Source of the DNA: a virus
Strand: one strand, 5' to 3'
Virus record (IMG/VR): IMGVR_UViG_3300034167_000034
Location: 1 to 35,351 of that record
Length of the DNA: 35,351 bases
This document shows positions 30,202 through 35,351 of the stretch, piece by piece. The notes beneath the pieces were generated by a model. It did no database searches. It saw only the letters and a list, made by a program, of their open reading frames with translations, and was not told the origin of the DNA. Numbering within the stretch: the first letter of the stretch is position 1; the number at the start of each line of letters is the position of its first letter. Made by a program: the position numbers and the translations under genes.

Positions 30202-30750
30202 ATGGAAATAACAGAAAGATTAAAAGAAATAATATTAAAAGAAACTGATATAGATGTTTCTAAAAATAGTAGAAAGCATAATATAATAGAAGCAAGAGCA
30301 TTATACTTCTATTTGGTAAAACATTTTAAACCTAAAATGACATTACAAGAAATAGCTGAATCAGTAAATAAGAATCACGCTACTGTAATACATTCTTTAA
30401 ATAATTATGAAATGTATGAAAAGTTTAATAGAGATTTAAGAAGTTTAAGAAACATAATAGTAAATCAAATGGATGAAGAAAATGTATTAAATACAGAAGA
30501 TAATGAAGAATTAAGATTAGAACTTAAAAAGAAAAACTTAAAAGTATCTGAATTAGAAATTGAATTAGAAGAAAGTAATTTAAGAATAAACAAACTTGAA
30601 AAAGCAGCATACGAATACAAAATAATAAACAACTTAAACAACCTTCTTAATCAAACAAAAGATACAGAACATCACAATGTAATGATACTACGTTTAGAAG
30701 CTATCTACGATATGAATATGAAAGTAATAGAACATAATAAAAACAATTAA
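30202..30750 (+). CDS. DnaA domain IV-like replication initiator with coiled coil
   Basis: 182-aa protein. Residues about 20-75 match the DnaA C-terminal DNA-binding domain: ARALYFYLVKHF, then MTLQEIAESVNKNHATVIHS with the HATVIHS signature (DnaA has DHSTVLHA). There is no ATPase domain. The remaining 100 residues are a coiled coil (LKKKNLKVSELEIELEESNL). It probably binds DnaA-box-like sites to begin phage replication or recruit host factors. It lies downstream of the exonuclease, just ahead of small genes leading to the terminase. Confidence 0.8.
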   Translation: MEITERLKEIILKETDIDVSKNSRKHNIIEARALYFYLVKHFKPKMTLQEIAESVNKNHATVIHSLNNYEMYEKFNRDLRSLRNIIVNQMDEENVLNTEDNEELRLELKKKNLKVSELEIELEESNLRINKLEKAAYEYKIINNLNNLLNQTKDTEHHNVMILRLEAIYDMNMKVIEHNKNN

Positions 30751-30751
30751 G

Positions 30752-31039
30752 ATGAAACAACAAATTTTTATAGATGACATACACGAGTATGATTATGAAT
30801 TATTAGAAAAAGGAAATATTAAATTTCATAATTTATATTATAGCAATGGAGGAGAATGGCAGGAGCATATAAAAGGAATGATAGCTATGAGTATTATAGA
30901 TGATGGAAATGGATTGCAAGGAAATGAAGAACAACCGTCAATTAGAATAGATTATTCTGAAGCAGAACGCTTATTCATATTACTAAAACTAATAACCCAA
31001 CCAGCAAAATACGAAATAGCAACTAAAAAATTATTGTGA
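30752..31039 (+). CDS. 95-aa protein of unknown function
   Basis: MKQQIFIDDIHEYDYELLEK and later IRIDYSEAERLFILLKLITQ. Alpha/beta, acidic. Its TGA overlaps the next ATG. No recognised motif. Confidence 0.62.
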   Translation: MKQQIFIDDIHEYDYELLEKGNIKFHNLYYSNGGEWQEHIKGMIAMSIIDDGNGLQGNEEQPSIRIDYSEAERLFILLKLITQPAKYEIATKKLL

Positions 31040-31203
31040 TGCCAGATATAACAATGTGTTCAGGAAACAACTGCGAACTATCATCTATATGTTATAGATA
31101 TAAAGCAGAACCAAGTAAGTTTAGACAATCATATTTTTGTAAACCACCTAATGAAGGATTAGAATGTGAATACTTCTGGGAATATAAAACTGATGAAGAA
31201 TGA
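31039..31203 (+). CDS. 54-aa Cys-rich protein
   Basis: Reads MPDITMCSGNNCELSSICYR, then SYFCKPPNEGLECEYFW. Five Cys in a C-x4-C-x5-C-x15-C-x7-C arrangement suggest a metal-binding or disulfide mini-domain. It couples to genes on both sides by short overlaps. I associate such small Cys proteins with Bacteroidetes phages; function unknown. Confidence 0.66.
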   Translation: MPDITMCSGNNCELSSICYRYKAEPSKFRQSYFCKPPNEGLECEYFWEYKTDEE

Positions 31204-31292
31204 AATATATATTAGTGTTGTTAGCATATGAGTTTATAAGGTCAAAGTTAATTTGGCTATGGTATTATTTAATTAAAAAAGGAACAGAATGA
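31200..31292 (+). CDS. 30-aa membrane peptide
   Basis: MKYILVLLAYEFIRSKLIWL and a short basic end. Overlaps both neighbours by four bases. A single helix could insert in the membrane. Unknown. Confidence 0.45.
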   Translation: MKYILVLLAYEFIRSKLIWLWYYLIKKGTE

Positions 31293-31450
31293 AACAATCA
31301 GCAGTACAATGGTTACAACAATCATTAAGTCTAACATTTGAACAAGAAATGAGTTTTGAAGGATTATTTCAACAAGCCAAAGAAATGGAAAAGCAACAGA
31401 TACAATCTGCATTTGAAAAAGGTCAAAAAAGCACATTAAAAATATCATAA
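31289..31450 (+). CDS. 53-aa EKQQI-type small protein
   Basis: MKQSAVQWLQQSLSLTFEQE then AKEMEKQQIQSAFEKGQKST. It shares the EKQQIxxAFxxG core with the 72-aa protein at 1427-1645. Function unknown; probably a conserved phage family. Confidence 0.65.
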   Translation: MKQSAVQWLQQSLSLTFEQEMSFEGLFQQAKEMEKQQIQSAFEKGQKSTLKIS

Positions 31451-31453
31451 AAT

Positions 31454-31660
31454 ATGAAACCAATACATAAATTAAATGGAGGAATAGGTGCAACATTATG
31501 CCATCTATGTAGTATAATAATAACTACAGGTAATACTCAAAATTTATATTGTGATAAATGTTTATCTGAAAGAGTTAAAACTGATTCTGAATTTAAACAG
31601 ATAAAAGAAAGAGCAAATAATTTAATGAGATTGAAAAATGGATTTAAAGATAAACAATAA
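31454..31660 (+). CDS. 68-aa zinc-ribbon-like protein
   Basis: MKPIHKLNGGIGATLCHLCS and later YCDKCLSERV: two CxxC pairs separated by about 15 residues, a classic zinc ribbon. The basic C-terminus could bind nucleic acid. It lies immediately before the terminase genes. I associate the MKPIHKLNGG start with Bacteroidetes phages. Function unknown. Confidence 0.68.
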   Translation: MKPIHKLNGGIGATLCHLCSIIITTGNTQNLYCDKCLSERVKTDSEFKQIKERANNLMRLKNGFKDKQ

Positions 31661-31705
31661 ACAAAAATGTTTATTTTTAATTCAATAATGATAACTTTTT
31701 TGAAT

Positions 31706-32002
31706 ATGGAAGATAAAAGAAAATACAATGGCGGAAATAAAAACGCTGGACGTAAACCAAAAGTAGAAGAAGAAAAAGTAAACAATATATTTTTAAAAGC
31801 ATTAGGTGAACTTTACAATAAAGATACAGAAGAAGAAACAAAGATAGCTTTTGTTAAATCTACACTAATGGAATCACAAAGAGGACAGTTGTTTATTGCT
31901 GAACATATATTTGGTAAGCCAAAAGAAATAATAGAAGCTACACATAATGTAAATGATTTTAACATAAAAGATATATTTAAAATTGGAAATAAATCTGAAT
32001 GA
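31706..32002 (+). CDS. terS: Terminase small subunit (putative)
   Basis: 98 aa from the ATG encoding MEDKRKYNGGNKNAGRKPKV; an upstream in-frame ATG at 31667 would add a hydrophobic, unlikely leader. The GGxKNAGRKPK start is a basic DNA-binding motif common in small terminases, and the C-terminal part has LFIAEHIFGKPKEIIEATHN, a pattern often seen in the same family. It recognises the packaging site and loads the large subunit. Its end overlaps the large terminase start by 20 bases. Confidence 0.75.
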   Translation: MEDKRKYNGGNKNAGRKPKVEEEKVNNIFLKALGELYNKDTEEETKIAFVKSTLMESQRGQLFIAEHIFGKPKEIIEATHNVNDFNIKDIFKIGNKSE

Positions 32003-33191
32003 AAAATATAATCTATTAGGAAGTGAAAGTAGATACTTTGTAATTACAGGTGGAAGGGGTTCAGGGAAATCATATTCTTTGAACTCATTTCTATTGTTGC
32101 TTACTTATGAAGTTGGACACGTTATATTATTTACAAGATATACTTTAACATCTGCAAATGTTTCTATTATTCCTGAATTTATAGATAAGATTGAAACAGC
32201 CAATTTAAGCCACGAATTTTATATTACGAAGGATGAAATAGTAAATCTTAAAACAGGGTCTAAAATCATCTTTAAAGGTATTAAAACAAGTAGTGGAACA
32301 CAAACTGCAAGTTTAAAATCTTTAGCAGGAGTTACAACTTGGGTATTAGATGAAGCAGAAGAATTAAATGACGAAGAAATATTTGAAAAGATTGATTTTA
32401 GTATAAGAACTAAAGGAGTTCAGAATAGAGTTTTACTTGTATTGAATCCTGCAACAAAAGAACATTTCATTTATAAGAAATTCTTTGAAGATAAAGGAAT
32501 AGAAGCGGGTAGTAATTTAATTAAAGGAGACACAACTTATATACATACAACATACCAAGATAATATACATAACCTTTCTGAATCATTTATTAATCAGATT
32601 GAAAATATAAAGAAACGTAGACCAGAAAAGTATAAACATCAAATATTAGGTGGATGGTTAGATAAAGCAGAAGGAGTTATATTTACTAACTGGACAATTG
32701 GAAAGTATGAACACGTAGGTAAATCTATTTTTGGACAAGATTATGGATTTGCTTCAGATGCTTCAACTTTAGTGGAATGTAATATAGATATAACAAATAA
32801 AAAGATTTATGTTAATGAAAGATTTTATCTTCACGGATTAACTACTTCACAAATATACAATCTAAATAAACAACACGCTGACGATTGTTTAATAGTTGCT
32901 GATTCAGCTGAACCAAGATTGATAAGTGAATTATCTACATTAGGTTTAAATATAGTTCCTGCAATTAAAGGGCCAGATTCTGTTACTTATGGAATTAGTG
33001 TATTGCAAGATTATGATTTAATAGTATCGCCTGAATCAATTAATCTAATAAAAGAATTAAACAACTATTGTTGGTTAGAAAAAAGGTCAAAAACTCCAAT
33101 AGATGCCCACAATCATATTATCGACCCATTGCGTTATTGTGTTACATATCAATTAGGAAATTTAAACAAAGGAAGTTACTTTATATACTAA
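31983..33191 (+). CDS. terL: Terminase large subunit B
   Basis: 402-aa packaging motor. Walker A GGRGSGKS (23-30), Walker B VLDEAEE (121-127), coupling segment VLNPATKE, and the nuclease acids in QDYGFASD (Asp253), ADSAEP (Asp307) and DAHNHIIDPLRY (Asp381). The best start is TTG at 31983 giving (M)EINLNEKYNLL, since the frame opens at 31968, no ATG is near, and family members begin with a similar N-K-Y phrase; it lies inside the terS gene. The ATPase half is unlike TerL-A at the window start, while the last residues are nearly the same. Confidence 0.92.
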   Translation: MEINLNEKYNLLGSESRYFVITGGRGSGKSYSLNSFLLLLTYEVGHVILFTRYTLTSANVSIIPEFIDKIETANLSHEFYITKDEIVNLKTGSKIIFKGIKTSSGTQTASLKSLAGVTTWVLDEAEELNDEEIFEKIDFSIRTKGVQNRVLLVLNPATKEHFIYKKFFEDKGIEAGSNLIKGDTTYIHTTYQDNIHNLSESFINQIENIKKRRPEKYKHQILGGWLDKAEGVIFTNWTIGKYEHVGKSIFGQDYGFASDASTLVECNIDITNKKIYVNERFYLHGLTTSQIYNLNKQHADDCLIVADSAEPRLISELSTLGLNIVPAIKGPDSVTYGISVLQDYDLIVSPESINLIKELNNYCWLEKRSKTPIDAHNHIIDPLRYCVTYQLGNLNKGSYFIY

Positions 33192-33340
33192 TGACATACG
33201 GAGAAATAATTTCAACAATACAATGTTATATTCATCACATAAAGAATATAGAAGTGGTTATTAATTTGCCACGTAATATAGGTGAGATTAAAAAGATGCA
33301 AGAGATGTATAAAGTTGCAAGTGCTTATTTGAATAGTTAA
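33191..33340 (+). CDS. Conserved 49-aa protein, copy 2
   Basis: Same length and layout as 1154-1303, TAATG overlap with terminase B. Differences are scattered and mostly conservative (for example IAVIQ to ISTIQ, VKDIQ to IKNIE), with an altered last four residues. Function unknown. Confidence 0.75.
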   Translation: MTYGEIISTIQCYIHHIKNIEVVINLPRNIGEIKKMQEMYKVASAYLNS

Positions 33341-33377
33341 ATAAATGTTAAAGTAAAATATAACTAACAAAAAGTAT

Positions 33378-33385
33378 TATATTTG
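33378..33385 (+). promoter_or_regulatory. Promoter -7 element, copy 2
   Basis: TATATTTG in the same context as 1389-1396; it drives the 57-aa gene and the structured RNA of this unit. Confidence 0.6.
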
Positions 33386-33415
33386 TAAAATATATTTAAT
33401 CTTAAAACAAACATT

Positions 33416-33589
33416 ATGAAACAATACGAAGTTAAAGGTTGGTACAGATACGCTGACAACGAGAAAGATTATGAGTATGCTGAAATAATAGCAGCAAACG
33501 AACAAATGGTTATTACACTATTCAGAGATATGTTTAAACAGAACTTCTTTGCAATAGATATAAAAGAAATTACTAATGCTAACTGTTAA
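33416..33589 (+). CDS. Conserved 57-aa protein, copy 2
   Basis: Homologue of 1642-1815 with the same length; changes include YANIIAENE to YAEIIAANE and KDMFKQD to RDMFKQN. Here it is the only protein gene of the promoter-RNA unit, following the A-rich leader directly. Confidence 0.75.
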   Translation: MKQYEVKGWYRYADNEKDYEYAEIIAANEQMVITLFRDMFKQNFFAIDIKEITNANC

Positions 33590-33785
33590 TTAATGATGGT
33601 GCTAAAAGGATGAAAAAGGTTTAACAGTAATCTGGAGTACAAGCAAATCATTAGTCAGTAAACCTGCTCTTATGTAAGCATCGGAACTGATAATCCGAAA
33701 TGGCTATAAGAAAAACACAAGGTTAGTAATTTAATTAAAGTACCAGTAGAGCTTCCCGTAAGAACAGCCTTCTGGTCTTTTTTTT
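33590..33785 (+). ncRNA. Conserved structured RNA, copy 2
   Basis: Identical to 1816-2011 except A at 33686, which lies in the loop of P3. The pseudoknot pairing (33591-33597 with 33647-33653), P2, P3 and the terminator (33742-33785, with eight T) are all kept. Confidence 0.75.
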
Positions 33786-33844
33786 GTTCACTTATTTTTA
33801 ATGTTCATTATTTGTGAACGTTAATTATTTGTGAACTTTTTTTT
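33786..33844 (+). terminator. Second terminator-like element, only in copy 2
   Basis: GTTCAC (33786-33791) can pair with GTGAAC (33831-33836), followed by eight T (33837-33844). Inside, GTTCA (33803-33807) can pair with TGAAC (33815-33819), and TTATTTGTGAAC occurs twice (33808-33819, 33825-33836), so alternative folds exist. It backs up the RNA terminator. Confidence 0.6.
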
Positions 33845-33892
33845 GTTTAATACAATTTACACATTATTTTATTATTATAAAAAACAAATCAA

Positions 33893-34573
33893 ATGAAATT
33901 AGAAATAACAATACCAACTAAATTAAGTGAAATAAAACTTTCACAATATCAGGCTTTTTTAAAGATAGCTAAAGACAATGAAGATTCCGAGTTCCTGCAT
34001 CAAAAGATGGTACAGATATTTTGTGGAATAGATTTAAAAGAAGTTGCTTCAATTAAATATAAAGATGTAAATGATATAACTACATCTATTGGAAATATGT
34101 TTAACCAGAATCATTCTTTTATATCTACATTTAAAATGGGCGGAACTGAATTTGGTTTCATTCCTAATTTAGAAGATATGACATTTGGAGAGTATACAGA
34201 TTTAGACACGTATATAACCGATTGGGATGAGATACATAAAGCTATGGCAGTATTATATCGACCAATTAAAAAGAAAGGCTTAAATGGAACGTATGAGATT
34301 GAAGATTATAATGGAACTATAACTTATGCAGAAGTAATGAAGTTTGCTCCTTTAGATGTTTGTTTAGGTGCTACGGTTTTTTTTTATCGTTTAGGCAACG
34401 AATTATTGAAAGCTACGATAGCTTATTTGGAGAAGGACAAGGAGGTACAGAATATTCTGCAACGGCATTATTCAACTCCAGATATGGATGGTACAGTAGC
34501 CTCTATGCTCTTGCTCAAGGAGACATTAACAGATTTGACTCAGTTACAAGATTACCAATTAATCAATGTTTAA
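33893..34573 (+). CDS. Tail assembly chaperone, short form, copy 2
   Basis: 226 aa, counterpart of 2060-2740. In the first 164 residues it differs at two sites (EYQAF to QYQAF, IPTF to ISTF). After the T run the zero-frame tail changes more, including ILQQQTSDKS to ILQRHYSTPD, which suits a frame under weak constraint. Confidence 0.8.
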   Translation: MKLEITIPTKLSEIKLSQYQAFLKIAKDNEDSEFLHQKMVQIFCGIDLKEVASIKYKDVNDITTSIGNMFNQNHSFISTFKMGGTEFGFIPNLEDMTFGEYTDLDTYITDWDEIHKAMAVLYRPIKKKGLNGTYEIEDYNGTITYAEVMKFAPLDVCLGATVFFYRLGNELLKATIAYLEKDKEVQNILQRHYSTPDMDGTVASMLLLKETLTDLTQLQDYQLINV

Positions 34574-34641
34574 CATATCTAACATTTGAAAAAGAAAAGA
34601 ATAAAATAGAAGCTGATTTAATTAAAAGACAAAATAGATGA
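33893..34641 (+). CDS. Tail assembly chaperone, -1 frameshift long form, copy 2
   Basis: Zero frame up to the T run then the -1 frame to 34641. The tail keeps GGTEYSATA, YGWYSSLYALAQGD and TRLPINQCLTYLTFEKEKN with conservative changes only, confirming that this frame is translated in both units. Confidence 0.77.
34378..34384 (+). other. -1 frameshift slippery site, copy 2
   Basis: T TTT TTT in the zero frame within nine T (34377-34385), same as copy 1; the downstream AAGCTA-CGA-TAGCTT hairpin is also kept. Confidence 0.72.
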
Positions 34642-35093
34642 CATCACATTATTACGAAATAACACAAGCAATTAAGAACCAATTAAAGGAAGATTTATTT
34701 GTAAATACAGTTACTATTGGAGACATATTTAAAGTTGATTTAAACAAGCTTACAATCTTTCCTTTAAGTCATATTATAATTAATTCAGCTACATATTTAG
34801 GTTCAACTTGGAATTACAATGTGTCTATATTATGTATGGATATTGTAGATGAAAGTAAATCATTAACAACTGATATATTTTTAGGTAATGACAATGAGCA
34901 AGATGTTTTAAATACGCAATTAATGGTAGTTAATAGATTCTTGGAAGTATTAAGAATGGGTAAATTTGGTGATGATTATGAATTAGCAGGTACACCATCT
35001 TGTGAATTTTTTACAGAAAGATTTGAAAATAAAATGGCAGGTGTAACTGTTACTTTTGATATGGTAATACAAAACCAAATGAGCAAATGTTAG
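34638..35093 (+). CDS. Putative tail terminator, copy 2
   Basis: 151 aa; one residue differs from 2805-3260 (LAGVTV to MAGVTV) while several silent base changes occur, which indicates purifying selection. Overlaps the chaperone long-form stop by four bases. Confidence 0.65.
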   Translation: MTSHYYEITQAIKNQLKEDLFVNTVTIGDIFKVDLNKLTIFPLSHIIINSATYLGSTWNYNVSILCMDIVDESKSLTTDIFLGNDNEQDVLNTQLMVVNRFLEVLRMGKFGDDYELAGTPSCEFFTERFENKMAGVTVTFDMVIQNQMSKC

Positions 35094-35351
35094 AAGTTCA
35101 AAAGACTTTAATTAAATTTAGGGATTATGTTATCCAACAATCAAGAAGTAATTTAACCAAAGGTGGAAAGAATAGTTCTAAAGAATTATATAATTCTATT
35201 AAAGGTGAAATTGTAAGTGAAAATGGATTTAACATAGTTGGCTTTTCTATGGTTGATTATGGTATTTATCAGGATAAAGGAGTTTCTGGTAAGATTAAAA
35301 AATACAATACACCATATAGTTATAAAAATAAAATGCCTCCTGCAAAAGCAT
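35087..35351 (+). CDS. gp10-like neck/tail protein, copy 2, cut by window end
   Basis: First 88 codons of the counterpart of 3254-3760. Differences are S to G (LTKSGK to LTKGGK) and TDKGFN to SENGFN. The reading frame is intact to the last base. Confidence 0.65.
   Translation, partial: MLEVQKTLIKFRDYVIQQSRSNLTKGGKNSSKELYNSIKGEIVSENGFNIVGFSMVDYGIYQDKGVSGKIKKYNTPYSYKNKMPPAKA

Larger units (their letters stand above)
33189..35351 (+). repeat. Diverged duplicate block, copy 2
   Basis: Counterpart of 1152-3518. It starts at the terminase stop codon and is cut by the window end. It lacks the 72-aa gene and has an extra terminator-like stretch (33786-33844). Confidence 0.93.

Noticed and set aside
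1-35351. tRNA genes and CRISPR arrays
   Set aside because: I saw no cloverleaf with a T-loop GTTCRA motif in the right context and no regularly spaced repeats with spacers.

Overview
The window is phage DNA from a host in the Bacteroidetes, most likely a flavobacterium. It is very AT-rich and almost every gene is on the + strand. Starts often overlap the previous stop (ATGA or TAATG). Many starts follow an A-rich leader (AACAAACAAA) rather than a Shine-Dalgarno site, and several boundaries carry the Bacteroidetes promoter element TAnnTTTG. The proteins are those of a siphovirus with a roughly 32 kb genome: two large terminases, portal, prohead protease, major capsid protein, tail tube, tape measure, tail assembly chaperone with a -1 frameshift, lysis genes and a recombination/replication set. 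I see no integrase, CI-like repressor, attachment site or tRNA.

Layout. 1-2011: 3' part of a large terminase (TerL-A), a 49-aa gene, then a small unit with its own promoter, two small genes, a highly conserved structured RNA and a terminator. 2060-10018: tail genes (frameshifted chaperone, tail terminator, gp10-like neck/tail protein, S74 fibre, two baseplate-type proteins, tape measure). 10059-13524: prohead protease, putative scaffold and major capsid protein, with two free-standing GIY-YIG endonuclease genes between them. 13598-19807: tail tube, portal with a MuF-like tail, head-tail adaptor, BppU-like protein and long fibre. 19800-21246: lysis cassette (holin, XhlA-like protein, amidase, single-gene spanin). 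21234-21480: small divergent control region. 21480-31660: NinG, ERF annealase, SSB-like protein, PAPS-reductase-like enzyme, RecA-like ATPase, sigma factor, HNH endonuclease, exonuclease, DnaA-domain protein and many small unknowns. 31706-33191: small terminase and a second, different large terminase (TerL-B).

From 33191 to the end, the block already seen at 1154-3518 returns at about 95 % identity: 49-aa gene, promoter, 57-aa gene, structured RNA, chaperone, tail terminator and neck protein. One genome unit is therefore about 31.8-32.0 kb, and the window runs about 3.4 kb into a second, related but not identical unit. The two units differ in the terminase, in one small gene and in a spacer. 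The sequence fits tandem related phages, or a contig joining variants of a circularly permuted phage; sequence alone cannot decide.

The most interesting element is the roughly 195-nt RNA downstream of each terminase. Its two copies differ at one base, in a predicted loop, although the small gene just before it differs at about ten positions in 174. It has a possible pseudoknot, a branched hairpin and an intrinsic terminator. I do not recognise it as a known family.
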